Assembly (NCBI RefSeq): GCF_023913755.1
Contig: NZ_JAMXBJ010000050.1
Span: 372,001 to 436,000, forward strand
Length of the DNA: 64,000 nt
DNA from: Pseudarthrobacter cellobiosi
GTDB lineage: Bacteria > Actinomycetota > Actinomycetes > Actinomycetales > Micrococcaceae
Direction: 5' to 3'
Shown here: piece after piece, positions 37,010-45,247 of the stretch
How positions within the stretch are numbered: the first letter of the stretch is position 1
How the letters are laid out: the number at the start of each line of letters is the position of its first letter
Position numbers and translations under genes: made by a program
Notes under the pieces: model-generated
Databases searched by the model: none
What the model saw: only the letters and a program-made list of their open reading frames with translations
What the model was told of the DNA's origin: nothing

Positions 37010-37546
37010 ATGTCCTTTGTCCGTACTCTCGCCCGCCCCATGCTGGCTTCCAGTTTCGTAGTCGCCGGACTGGACAAGCTGAAGAACGCGGATGACACCG
37101 CCACCCAGCTCTCGCCGCTCCTGCAGAAGGCAGCCGCGTCGCTTCCGTTCCAGGCCGACGAAAAGATGCTGGCACGCGTGATCGGCGGAACGCAGGTGGG
37201 TGCCGGCGTGCTGTTCGGCCTGGGCAAGTTCAGCCGCCTCTCGGCAACACTGCTGACCGTCATCTCGCTACTGAACACCTTTGTGGAATGGCGCAGCGCG
37301 GACATCAGCACCAAGGAAGGCCGCGAGGCCCGCCGGAACCAGCTGCTCAAGAACATTTCCCTCAGCGGTGGCGCCCTGCTGGCCTCGGTGGACACCGCCG
37401 GCAAGCCTGGCCTGGCCTGGCGTGCCGAGCACCTCGCCGCGGATGCCCGGAAGACTGCCGCCGGCGCCCGCAAGACCACCGGCCAGAAGCTACACAAGGC
37501 GGACAAGGCCGTGCGCCGCGCCGTGGAACACGCAACGGGGGCGTAA
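37010..37546 (+). CDS. DoxX-family membrane protein
   Basis: The 178-residue protein has the DoxX pattern (ARPMLASSFVVAGLDKLKN, then three further hydrophobic helices) and a basic Lys/Ala-rich cytoplasmic tail. AGGAGG precedes the ATG. Mycobacterial DoxX joins SodA and SseA in a thiol-stress complex, which fits the adjacent divergent sigR. The 184-bp gap before it shows no convincing GGAAT-N18-GTT SigR promoter. Confidence 0.82.
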   Translation: MSFVRTLARPMLASSFVVAGLDKLKNADDTATQLSPLLQKAAASLPFQADEKMLARVIGGTQVGAGVLFGLGKFSRLSATLLTVISLLNTFVEWRSADISTKEGREARRNQLLKNISLSGGALLASVDTAGKPGLAWRAEHLAADARKTAAGARKTTGQKLHKADKAVRRAVEHATGA

Positions 37547-37552
37547 GGACGG

Positions 37553-38953
37553 ATGACCGGTTCCACCCCGCCCGCAGCCACCGACGCACACAACTCCACC
37601 GACACCGTTCCGCACTGGCCGGCCCCCTTCGCCAGCAGGCCCATCAACGCCACTGTCACGGTGCCTGGCTCAAAATCCCTGACCAACAGGTTCCTGGTCC
37701 TTGCCGCGCTGGCTGACGGGCCGTCCCGGCTCCGTGCTCCCCTGCATTCCCGGGACTCTGCATTGATGATCGATGCCCTCCGCCAGCTGGGAGCCACCAT
37801 CACGGAGGTGCCCGGCGACGGCGCCTACGGGCCGGACCTTGAGGTCACGCCCCTGAGCCAGGAGGCGCCGTCGCCACGGACGCACATTGATTGCGGCCTC
37901 GCCGGAACAGTGATGCGTTTTGTTCCGCCGCTTGCGGCGCTGCGCAACGGCGTGAGCGTGTTCGACGGCGACCCCCACGCCCGGAAGCGCCCCATGGGCA
38001 CCATCATCGAGGCCCTGAAAGCCCTCGGGGTGGCCCTCACGGCGGACGACGGCGGGACCCCCTCGTCGCTGCCCTTCACCGTTGCAGGCACCGGGGAAGT
38101 CCGGGGCGGCCACCTGGTGATCGATGCCAGTGCGTCATCCCAGTTCGTCTCCGCCCTTCTGCTGGTCGGCGCCAGGTTTACCGACGGACTCCATCTGGAG
38201 CACGTGGGCAAGCCCGTGCCGAGCCTGGACCATATCAACATGACCGTTGCCGTGCTCCGCGGCGTGGGTGTCTCAGTGGACGATTCGGTGCCGAACCACT
38301 GGGTAGTGGCACCGGGCCCCATCCGCGCCTTTGACCAGCGCATCGAGCAGGACCTCTCCAACGCCGGCCCGTTCCTGGCCGCCGCGCTGGCCTCCGGCGG
38401 CACCGTCCGGATCCCGGACTGGCCCGCCGGCACCACCCAGGTGGGAGACCTCTGGCGCAGCATCCTGGCGGACATGGGCGCGGACGTCAGCCTGGCTGAC
38501 GGCGTCCTGACCGTCACGGGCGGGCCAGAGATCAAGGGTGCGGATTTTGACGAAACCAGCGAACTCGCCCCTACCGTGGCGGCCCTCTGCGCCCTGGCCA
38601 GCGGACCTTCACGGCTGACCGGCATCGCGCACCTGCGCGGCCACGAGACGGACCGGCTGGCCGCGCTGGTCACCGAAATCAACCGCCTCGGCGGCGATGC
38701 GGAGGAAACCAGCGACGGCCTGGTGATCCGCCCGGCGAAGCTGCACGCCGGCGTCGTCCACAGCTACGCGGACCACCGGATGGCCACCGCCGGCGCCATC
38801 CTGGGCCTCGCAGTGCCGGGCATCGAGGTCCAGGACATCGCCACCACTGCTAAGACCATGCCGGAATTCCCGCAGATGTGGGCGGACATGCTGGCCCAGG
38901 GCGCGGCTGCCGACGACACCTCGGAAGGTCCCACTGGTGGCACGCAGCACTGA
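37553..38953 (+). CDS. aroA: 3-phosphoshikimate 1-carboxyvinyltransferase AroA
   Basis: EPSP synthase joins shikimate-3-phosphate and phosphoenolpyruvate in aromatic amino-acid synthesis. The 466 residues carry PGSKSLTNRFL, the GLAGTVMRF loop, RKRPMGTIIEALK and GHETDRLAAL. A Pro/Thr-rich N-terminal tail of about 25 residues precedes the domain. It follows the DoxX gene by six bases and overlaps rsgA by 17. Confidence 0.93.
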   Translation: MTGSTPPAATDAHNSTDTVPHWPAPFASRPINATVTVPGSKSLTNRFLVLAALADGPSRLRAPLHSRDSALMIDALRQLGATITEVPGDGAYGPDLEVTPLSQEAPSPRTHIDCGLAGTVMRFVPPLAALRNGVSVFDGDPHARKRPMGTIIEALKALGVALTADDGGTPSSLPFTVAGTGEVRGGHLVIDASASSQFVSALLLVGARFTDGLHLEHVGKPVPSLDHINMTVAVLRGVGVSVDDSVPNHWVVAPGPIRAFDQRIEQDLSNAGPFLAAALASGGTVRIPDWPAGTTQVGDLWRSILADMGADVSLADGVLTVTGGPEIKGADFDETSELAPTVAALCALASGPSRLTGIAHLRGHETDRLAALVTEINRLGGDAEETSDGLVIRPAKLHAGVVHSYADHRMATAGAILGLAVPGIEVQDIATTAKTMPEFPQMWADMLAQGAAADDTSEGPTGGTQH

Positions 38954-40052
38954 TTCCTGGGACGAGTCCGACGTCCGGATCCGGCCCAGCAAAAAGGGCT
39001 CCCGGCCGCGCACGAAGGACCGCCCCAGCCACGACGACGCCGTCACGGGCCGCATCATCACCGTGGACCGCGGCCGCTACACCGCCGTCGTCGGCGAGGA
39101 CTCGGGCGACGAGCGGATCATCATCGCAGCCAGGGCCCGCGAACTCCGCCGCTCCCCCGTGGTTGCCGGCGACTTCGTCTCCCTCGTTGGAGATGTCTCC
39201 GGGGAACCCGACACGCTTGCCCGCCTGGTCCGGATCCAGGACCGCAGGACCCTGCTGCGCCGCAGCGCCGATGACACTGATCCGATCGAGCGTGCGGTGG
39301 TGGCCAACGCCGATCAGCTCGTGGTGGTGGTGGCCGCCGCAAACCCGGAGCCGCGCACCGGCTTCATTGACCGCGCCCTGGTGGCCGCTTACGACGCCGG
39401 CATCGAGCCGCTGCTGCTCGTCACTAAGGCGGATGTCAAGGATCCCGCGGAACTGTTGTCCAACTATGAGCACCTGGACTTCCCTGTGATCATCAGCCGC
39501 ACGTCGGACTCCGAGGCCTCAGGTATTGATGCCCGCTCCGACGACGGCCTCTCTGCCCGCCTGGACAGTGATGCAGTTTCGCAGCTCCGCGCGTACCTCG
39601 AGGGCAAGGTCTCGGTGATGCTGGGTCATTCCGGCGTGGGCAAGTCCACCATGGTCAATGCGCTCACCGGGGCCGAACGGGCCACCGGTGGTGTGAACGC
39701 GGTGACCGGCCGTGGCCGCCACACGTCGTCGTCGGCCCTTGCCCTGAAGTTGACCGGAGCTCCGGCCGGAAGCTGGATCATCGACACCCCTGGCATCCGT
39801 TCGTTCGGCCTTGCCCATGTGGACCCGGACCGGATCCTGCGGTCCTTCCCGGACCTGGAGCCGGGTACGGATGCCTGCGAGCGTGGCTGCAAGCACAACA
39901 CCGCGGCCGTCAACTGCGGGGTGGATGCCTGGGTGTCCGCCGGCCAGGCGGGCCCCACAGGCCCGGCCAGGCTCGCGTCACTGCGGCGGCTGCTGGGCAC
40001 TGATCCCCGCCTGGTGGGCCAGGAAACCAAGGAACTGGGCAGCATCGGCTAG
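38937..40052 (+). CDS. rsgA: ribosome small-subunit biogenesis GTPase RsgA
   Basis: The 371-residue protein has an N-terminal OB domain, then a circularly permuted GTPase: the G4 motif TKAD precedes G1 GHSGVGKST (about 231-239) and G3 DTPG. A C-terminal zinc site, CERGCKHNTAAVNC, follows. It helps late 30S maturation. The GTG start lies inside the end of aroA. Confidence 0.92.
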   Translation: MARSTDSWDESDVRIRPSKKGSRPRTKDRPSHDDAVTGRIITVDRGRYTAVVGEDSGDERIIIAARARELRRSPVVAGDFVSLVGDVSGEPDTLARLVRIQDRRTLLRRSADDTDPIERAVVANADQLVVVVAAANPEPRTGFIDRALVAAYDAGIEPLLLVTKADVKDPAELLSNYEHLDFPVIISRTSDSEASGIDARSDDGLSARLDSDAVSQLRAYLEGKVSVMLGHSGVGKSTMVNALTGAERATGGVNAVTGRGRHTSSSALALKLTGAPAGSWIIDTPGIRSFGLAHVDPDRILRSFPDLEPGTDACERGCKHNTAAVNCGVDAWVSAGQAGPTGPARLASLRRLLGTDPRLVGQETKELGSIG

Positions 40053-40092
40053 ACGGAACGCCGATGTCCCCAACCCTGCGGTCCGGAGACGG

Positions 40093-40104
40093 TAGTTTGG
40101 AACC
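40093..40104 (+). promoter_or_regulatory. leaderless promoter -10 for hisN
   Basis: TAGTTT (40093-40098) is followed by six bases and the ATG at 40105. There is no ribosome site. Confidence 0.6.
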
Positions 40105-40917
40105 ATGATCCAACCCGCTTCGAGCTACAACGATGACTTGCGCCTTGCCCATGTGCTGGCAGATTCCGTGGATGACCAGACCATGAGCCGCTTCAAGGCA
40201 CTGGACCTCCGCATCGAGACCAAGCCGGACCTGACGCCGGTTACGGACGCGGACAAGTCCGCGGAGGAAGCCATCCGCGGCCAGCTGTCCCGCTCGCGTC
40301 CCCGCGACGCCGTGCTGGGCGAGGAATTCGGCAGTTCGGGCCATGGCTCCCGCCGCTGGATCATTGATCCCATCGACGGCACCAAGAACTTTGTCCGCGG
40401 CGTCCCGGTTTGGGCCACCCTGATCGCCCTCGTGGACGAAGGTGAACCCGTGGTGGGAGTGGTCAGCGCGCCCGCGCTGGGCAAGCGCTGGTGGGCCGCC
40501 AAGGGTTCCGGCGCGTACATGGGCAAGTCCCTCGCCGCCGCAACGCGGCTCCGGGTCTCGGACGTCTCCAAGCTTTCGGATGCCTCCCTGTCCTACTCCA
40601 GCCTGGGCGGCTGGAAGGAGCGCGGCAACCTGGATGAGTTCCTGGGCCTGACCGAGGACGTGTGGCGCACACGCGCCTACGGCGATTTCTGGTCCTACTG
40701 CATGGTGGCCGAAGGTTCCGTGGACATCGCCTGCGAGCCCGAACTGAACCTCTACGACATGGCTGCCCTCGTGCCCATCGTGGTGGAAGCCGGCGGCCGC
40801 TTCACCTCCCTGGAGGGACAGGACGGGCCGTTCGGCGGAAACGCTCTGGCCACGAACTCCATCCTGCACTCAGAGGTGCTCAAGCGGCTGAACCCGGACC
40901 TGGACGATCTTCTCTAG
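40105..40917 (+). CDS. hisN: histidinol-phosphatase HisN (inositol monophosphatase fold)
   Basis: The 270-residue protein shows the metal motifs [20 protein letters not shown] and a C-terminal [10 protein letters not shown] of the IMPase superfamily. The actinobacterial gene next to aroA and rsgA is normally the HisN type, which removes phosphate from histidinol phosphate. Inositol monophosphatase activity is the alternative. Confidence 0.85.
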   Translation: MIQPASSYNDDLRLAHVLADSVDDQTMSRFKALDLRIETKPDLTPVTDADKSAEEAIRGQLSRSRPRDAVLGEEFGSSGHGSRRWIIDPIDGTKNFVRGVPVWATLIALVDEGEPVVGVVSAPALGKRWWAAKGSGAYMGKSLAAATRLRVSDVSKLSDASLSYSSLGGWKERGNLDEFLGLTEDVWRTRAYGDFWSYCMVAEGSVDIACEPELNLYDMAALVPIVVEAGGRFTSLEGQDGPFGGNALATNSILHSEVLKRLNPDLDDLL

Positions 40918-40935
40918 GCACTTTTTTCGAATTAT

Positions 40936-40980
40936 CGACGGCGGACGCCTCCTCAAGGGGGCGTCCGCCGTCGTATCTTC
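40936..40980 (+). terminator. Rho-independent terminator after hisN
   Basis: CGACGGCGGACGCC (40936-40949) pairs with GGCGTCCGCCGTCG (40960-40973), then TATCTTC. On the minus strand it is followed by AT-rich AATTCGAAAAAAG, so it is mainly a plus-strand terminator. Confidence 0.8.
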
Positions 40981-41073
40981 GACAAATGTGCGGTTCCTCA
41001 AACGCGCGTAACAAAGTCCTTAACATTGGGCCGGCTTCCTTTCTGCAGCGGCAGATGTTCTACGCTCTTAACA

Positions 41074-41152
41074 GGTCACGAGTGCCAGCGCTAAACCCCG
41101 GTTTGCTGGCCGGCAACCCTCCATTCGCGGTGGGGTGCCCCGGGTGACGACC
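41074..41152 (+). ncRNA. SAM-IV riboswitch aptamer
   Basis: The block from GGTCACGAGTGCCAGCG to GGGTGACGACC has the SAM-IV core as I recall it: GAGTGCCAGCG, CCCCGG, GCTGGCCGGCAACCCTCC, then GCGGTGGGGTGCCCCGGGTGA. The outer stem GGTC/GACC closes it. It lies 70 bases before a sulfur-metabolism gene. A downstream stretch to about 41215, with the pairing TCCCGGTACCGGGA, could act as the expression platform. Confidence 0.9.
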
Positions 41153-41222
41153 AGGCCGGTCCGGAATGGACACGGCAAGCGCGGATTCCCGGTACCGGGA
41201 GTCCTTTTAGAGTGAGGTCTCC

Positions 41223-42677
41223 GTGACAGCTGCCACCGTCTCCCCCAACACTGTTTCTCCCAACCCTGTCTCGCCCAACAACGCTGCCCCCGTCAACGCC
41301 GCTGCGCTGTTCAACGAGGCCGCCGCCATCGCCGGGCAGCCCCTCTCCGCTGTCACCGGCGCGGAGATCCAGGCGCCGCTGATCCAGGGCGGCCATGTTC
41401 GCTACGCAAACCTGGACTACGGCGCATCCGCGCCCGCCCTCTCCGTGGTGTCCGCCTACCTCAACGAAATCCTGCCGTTCTACGCCAGCGTCCACCGCGG
41501 CGCCGGCTTTGCGTCGCAGATCAGCACCTCCGTCTACGAGAACGCCCGGAACATCGTGCGCGACTTTGTGGGCGGGCGCCCGGACGACTCCGTCATCTTC
41601 ACCCGGAACACCACCGACTCGCTGAACCTGCTGGCGGGTTGCCTGCCGGCGACGGACGGGCGGCCGAATGGTGACGTCCTCTACCTGGACATCGAGCACC
41701 ACGCCAACCTGCTGCCGTGGCAGGGCGTCCCACACCGCAGCGTCGTCGCCGCGGACACCATCGCGGGGACCATCGAGGTCCTCCGCGCCGAACTTGAGCA
41801 GGGCAACGTCAGCCTGCTCGCGGTCACGGGTGCGTCCAACGTGACCGGCGAGATCCTTCCGATCAGGGCCCTGGCCGCCCTGGCCCACGAGTACGGCGCG
41901 CGCATCGTGGTGGACGCCGCGCAGCTCGCGCCGCACCGGCGCATCAATATCAGTGCCGACGACGTCGACTACCTCGCCTTCTCCGGCCACAAGCTCTATG
42001 CGCCGTTCGGTTCCGGGGTTCTGGTGGGCCGCACCGACTGGCTCGACGCCGGTACTCCCCACCTCGCCGGCGGCGGTGCCGTCCGCGAGGCAAAGCTCGA
42101 CGGCGTCAGCTGGGCCACAGGTCCGGCCCGGCACGAGGGCGGCTCCCCCAACGTCCTGGGCGCGGCCACCCTGGCCCGTGCCACCCAGGTCATCGCGTCC
42201 CTGGACCAGGACCGCTGGCACGCCCATGAGGCGGCCATCAGGTCATTCCTGGTGGACGGGCTCGGGAAGGTCGACGGCGTCACGGTGCACCAGATCTTCT
42301 CGGACACGGACGCTGAAACCGGGACCATCGGTGTGGTGAACTTCTCCGTGGCGGGGTACGACGCCGGACTTGTGGCGGCCTACCTGTCGGCCGAGCATGG
42401 CGTTGGCCTCCGCGACGGCCGCTTCTGCGCGCACCCGCTGCTCAAGCGCCTGGGCCTTCCGTCAGGTTCGCTGCGGGCCAGCCTCGGGGTGGGCTCACGG
42501 TTGGAGGATGCCCAGCGGCTCCTTGCAGGCCTGGAACAGCTCCGCCGGACCGGCCTGGGCTGGGACTACGTGGTGGACGCGGGCCGCTGGGTTCCGGCCA
42601 ACGACACCCGCACTTACCCGCACTGGGCGCCCAACACGCCCGGCACGGCCGGCGCGGCGCCGTGCCTTGACGACTGA
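41223..42677 (+). CDS. PLP aminotransferase class V, cysteine desulfurase-like
   Basis: The 484-residue protein is of the SufS/CsdA type. The PLP lysine sits in FSGHKLYAPFG, and the motifs NLDYGASAP, IEHHANLLPW and VDAAQLAPHR are clear. The N-terminus has a threefold VSPN repeat. The C-terminal region lacks an obvious catalytic cysteine loop like that of SufS, so the exact substrate is open. Control by the SAM-IV riboswitch points to a role in methionine or cysteine economy. The start is GTG after AGTGAGG. Confidence 0.75.
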   Translation: MTAATVSPNTVSPNPVSPNNAAPVNAAALFNEAAAIAGQPLSAVTGAEIQAPLIQGGHVRYANLDYGASAPALSVVSAYLNEILPFYASVHRGAGFASQISTSVYENARNIVRDFVGGRPDDSVIFTRNTTDSLNLLAGCLPATDGRPNGDVLYLDIEHHANLLPWQGVPHRSVVAADTIAGTIEVLRAELEQGNVSLLAVTGASNVTGEILPIRALAALAHEYGARIVVDAAQLAPHRRINISADDVDYLAFSGHKLYAPFGSGVLVGRTDWLDAGTPHLAGGGAVREAKLDGVSWATGPARHEGGSPNVLGAATLARATQVIASLDQDRWHAHEAAIRSFLVDGLGKVDGVTVHQIFSDTDAETGTIGVVNFSVAGYDAGLVAAYLSAEHGVGLRDGRFCAHPLLKRLGLPSGSLRASLGVGSRLEDAQRLLAGLEQLRRTGLGWDYVVDAGRWVPANDTRTYPHWAPNTPGTAGAAPCLDD

Positions 42678-42706
42678 CTGGGCTTTTACGTCTGACTGAC
42701 GCTTAC

Positions 42707-42762
42707 CTGACCAGGCGGCCGGCTGACCAGGCGGCCGGCTGACCGGGCGGCTGATCAGACGG
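42707..42762. repeat. short tandem repeat
   Basis: CTGACCAGGCGGCCGG occurs twice head to tail (42707-42722, 42723-42738) and is followed by two related 12-base units, CTGACCGGGCGG and CTGATCAGACGG. It lies in the gap between two genes. Confidence 0.8.
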
Positions 42763-42822
42763 CTGCGGCCCATGCGGTAAATTCGAAGGATGCGCATGGG
42801 CATCAGCTGAAGGAGGCCGCAC

Positions 42823-43581
42823 GTGGCACGGGGTGGCCCCAGACTTGAGCACGGACGCCGTCTGGAACTCGGACAGAGCTTCCAGGACGGCGGCGAACAT
42901 TACCAGCGCGTACGCCCTGGCTACCCTGCCGAATCAGCGGACTGGCTGATCCCGGCCGGGGCCAGGGACGCCGTGGACGTGGGCGCCGGGACCGGCAAGT
43001 TCACCGCCCTGCTGCTGAAACGCGGCCTGGCGGTTTCGGCCGTGGACCCATCGCCGGACATGCTTGAACAGCTGCGGGCCCACTACCCGGCGGTGGCCGC
43101 GACCCAGGGGACCGCCGAGGCAACCGGCCTCGCTGACTCCACGTTCGACGTCGTCAGCGTTGCGCAGGCGTGGCACTGGTGCGATCCGCTGCCGGCGAGC
43201 ACCGAGCTGGCGCGGATCCTGCGGCCCGGCGGCACGCTGGGGCTGATCTGGAACCAGCTGGACACCTCGATTCCATGGGTCCACCGGCTGTCCCGCATCA
43301 TGCACGCCGGCGATGTCTACAAGCCCGGCTTCCGCCCGGTGGTGGGGCCGGAGTTCCAAGGCCTCGAAAGCCATGTGACCCGCTGGGAGGACAGCCTCAG
43401 CACGGCGGACATCATGGAACTGACGAAGTCCCGCAGCTATTATCTGCGCGCCGGCAAAGCCACGCGCGGCAGGGTCCTCGCCAATCTTGACTGGTACCTG
43501 CACGAACACCTGGGGCACGCCGCCGAAGAGGAGATCAGTCTGCCGTACCTGACGCTGACGTGGCGGGCCGGAAAGGCGTGA
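42823..43581 (+). CDS. class I SAM-dependent methyltransferase
   Basis: The 252-residue protein has the Rossmann motif VDVGAGTGKFTALLL (about 48-62), AVDPSPDML, and VVSVAQAWHWCD of the methyltransferase-11 group. The substrate is not predictable. GTG start with AAGGAGG six bases before. Confidence 0.82.
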   Translation: MARGGPRLEHGRRLELGQSFQDGGEHYQRVRPGYPAESADWLIPAGARDAVDVGAGTGKFTALLLKRGLAVSAVDPSPDMLEQLRAHYPAVAATQGTAEATGLADSTFDVVSVAQAWHWCDPLPASTELARILRPGGTLGLIWNQLDTSIPWVHRLSRIMHAGDVYKPGFRPVVGPEFQGLESHVTRWEDSLSTADIMELTKSRSYYLRAGKATRGRVLANLDWYLHEHLGHAAEEEISLPYLTLTWRAGKA

Positions 43582-43599
43582 CGGCCACCGACCACCGGG

Positions 43600-43612
43600 T
43601 AGGCTTGGAGAC
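43600..43612 (+). promoter_or_regulatory. leaderless promoter -10 for the MntR-like gene
   Basis: TAGGCT (43600-43605), seven bases, then GTG at 43613. Confidence 0.55.
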
Positions 43613-44326
43613 GTGAAGACCAGTGCGCCCTCCTCCTCGATCGAGGACTACGTCAAGGTTATCTACGGCTTCACGGAGTGGCAGGACAAACCCATCACGT
43701 CCTCGCAGCTCGCACAGCGGCTGGGTGTGGCCAATTCCTCGGTCTCGGAGATGGTCCGAAAGCTCAAGGACCAGGGCCTGGTGGACCACAAACCGTACAG
43801 CGCCATCACCCTCACGGAATCCGGAGTACGGCTGGCGCTGTCCATGGTGCGCCGGCACCGCCTCATTGAGACCTACCTCGTGCAGGAGCTCGGCTACAGC
43901 TGGGACGAAGTCCATGACGAAGCCGAACTGCTGGAGCATGCGGTGTCGGACACATTTATTGAACGCATGGCGGCCAAACTGGGCAACCCGCAACGTGACC
44001 CGCACGGTGACCCGATCCCCGCCGCGGACGGCACGGTGCTGCTGCCCGAAGCCCATCTGCTCGGCGAACTCGATCCCGGGCACACCGGCCGGATCACCCG
44101 CATCAGCGACGAGAACCCGGATCTGCTGCGGTATCTTTCCGCCGAGGAAATTGACCTCGACGCCGAGGTGGAGGTAGTGGGCCGCAAGCCGTTCGGCGGC
44201 GCCCTCGTGGTGCGGATCAGCAACGCCGGCAGGAAGCGGGACTACGACCTCGCGGATGAAGTCACCGCGGCGCTCTGGGTCCACAGCGACCACCCCCATG
44301 CCGGCTGCACCCTCAGCGGCAGCTGA
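43613..44326 (+). CDS. DtxR/MntR-family metal-dependent repressor
   Basis: The 237-residue protein has the DtxR winged helix (SSIEDYVKVIYGF, SSQLAQRLGVANSSVSEMVRKL), a metal-binding/dimer domain (RRHRLIETYL, HDEAELLEHAVSD) and a C-terminal FeoA/SH3-like domain. This is the iron/manganese regulator layout. Met or Cys at the first metal site cannot be settled by eye, so IdeR or MntR is left open. It is followed immediately by two fluoride-channel genes. Confidence 0.85.
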   Translation: MKTSAPSSSIEDYVKVIYGFTEWQDKPITSSQLAQRLGVANSSVSEMVRKLKDQGLVDHKPYSAITLTESGVRLALSMVRRHRLIETYLVQELGYSWDEVHDEAELLEHAVSDTFIERMAAKLGNPQRDPHGDPIPAADGTVLLPEAHLLGELDPGHTGRITRISDENPDLLRYLSAEEIDLDAEVEVVGRKPFGGALVVRISNAGRKRDYDLADEVTAALWVHSDHPHAGCTLSGS

Positions 44327-44761
44327 ATGCCAAACGCCCGCGTCCCGCACTCGCGGGCCTGGCTGGCCGTGGCGGTGGGCGGCCTGGCCGGAACGGAACT
44401 GCGGTACGGCCTGGGACTCGCGTTTCCGGAATCCGCGGGGGCAATGCCCTGGGCCACCCTGGGTATCAACGTAGCTGGCAGCTTTGTGCTGGCTGCCCTG
44501 ACGACGGTCTGGATGGCCAGGCCGCTGACGGCATTCTGGCTCCGCGCCGGCCTGGGGCCCGGCCTTCTGGGCTCGTTCACAACGTTCTCAGCTGTGGTTT
44601 TCTCGGTGGACCAGCTGGCCCGGGCCGGCGAGCACCCCGTGTGGATTGCCTACCTGGGGCTGTCCCTACTGCTTGGCCTGGGCGCTGCGGCCGGCGGCTG
44701 GCGGACCGGGCGGCTTTTCGCTGACCGGCTGCAGGCCGACCGGCTGGGGGCAGCATCATGA
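44327..44761 (+). CDS. crcB1: fluoride channel CrcB/FluC, first copy
   Basis: The 144-residue protein has four hydrophobic helices, GGLAGTELRYG, the helix-2 asparagine in NVAGSFVLA and the pore motif GSFTTFSAVVF. It starts one base after the regulator's stop. Paired CrcB genes form heterodimeric fluoride exporters in many Gram-positives. Confidence 0.88.
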   Translation: MPNARVPHSRAWLAVAVGGLAGTELRYGLGLAFPESAGAMPWATLGINVAGSFVLAALTTVWMARPLTAFWLRAGLGPGLLGSFTTFSAVVFSVDQLARAGEHPVWIAYLGLSLLLGLGAAAGGWRTGRLFADRLQADRLGAAS

Positions 44762-45156
44762 TGGGCGCGGTCCTGGTGGGAGTGTTCGGCATGGCGGGCG
44801 CCCTGCTGCGCTTCGCCGTCGACAGCTGGTTCGCTCACCGCGGGGCGCAGCGTGAAGCTGTCACCGCCAGCGGTACGCCGCGGCACTGGCCGTGGGCCAC
44901 GCTCACCGTCAACGTGACCGGGTGCCTGATTATCGGGCTCTCCATCGGCATCACCGGACGGCTCGGCCTGGCACCCGAGTGGCAGGCCGCCGTCGCCACC
45001 GGCCTTGCGGGCGGGCTCACCACGTTCAGTTCCTGGACGACCGCCACGGTGCGGCTGCTGAGCGAGTCGCGGTTCGGTGCCGCCGTCCTGAATATCGGCG
45101 CCAACCTGGCCGCGGGATTCGCCGCGGCGGCCTTGGGCATAGCCCTCGCCTCGTAG
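44758..45156 (+). CDS. crcB2: fluoride channel CrcB/FluC, second copy
   Basis: The 132-residue partner carries GMAGALLRFAVD, NVTGCLIIG and GLAGGLTTFSSWTT. Its ATG overlaps the first copy's stop by four bases. The final codons form the left arm of a 17-bp hairpin. Confidence 0.88.
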   Translation: MMGAVLVGVFGMAGALLRFAVDSWFAHRGAQREAVTASGTPRHWPWATLTVNVTGCLIIGLSIGITGRLGLAPEWQAAVATGLAGGLTTFSSWTTATVRLLSESRFGAAVLNIGANLAAGFAAAALGIALAS

Positions 45157-45188
45157 GTGGTTGTGTTCCGAACCTACGAGGCGAGGGC
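45142..45188 (+). terminator. 17-bp hairpin overlapping the crcB2 stop
   Basis: GCCCTCGCCTCGTAGGT (45142-45158) is perfectly complementary to ACCTACGAGGCGAGGGC (45172-45188). No T-run follows, so termination is uncertain. It may instead protect the 3' end of the messenger. Confidence 0.5.
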
Positions 45189-45200
45189 GATGAACTGACT

Positions 45201-45239
45201 ACCCGGATTGGATCCGCGAGAGCTGGATCCACCCCGGGT
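45201..45239 (-). terminator. possible hairpin at the end of the surface-protein gene
   Basis: ACCCGG and CCGGGT enclose two GGATCC copies with a small internal loop. It lies nine bases past the minus-strand stop codon. There is no T-run. Confidence 0.35.
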
Positions 45240-45247
45240 TCCTACCG

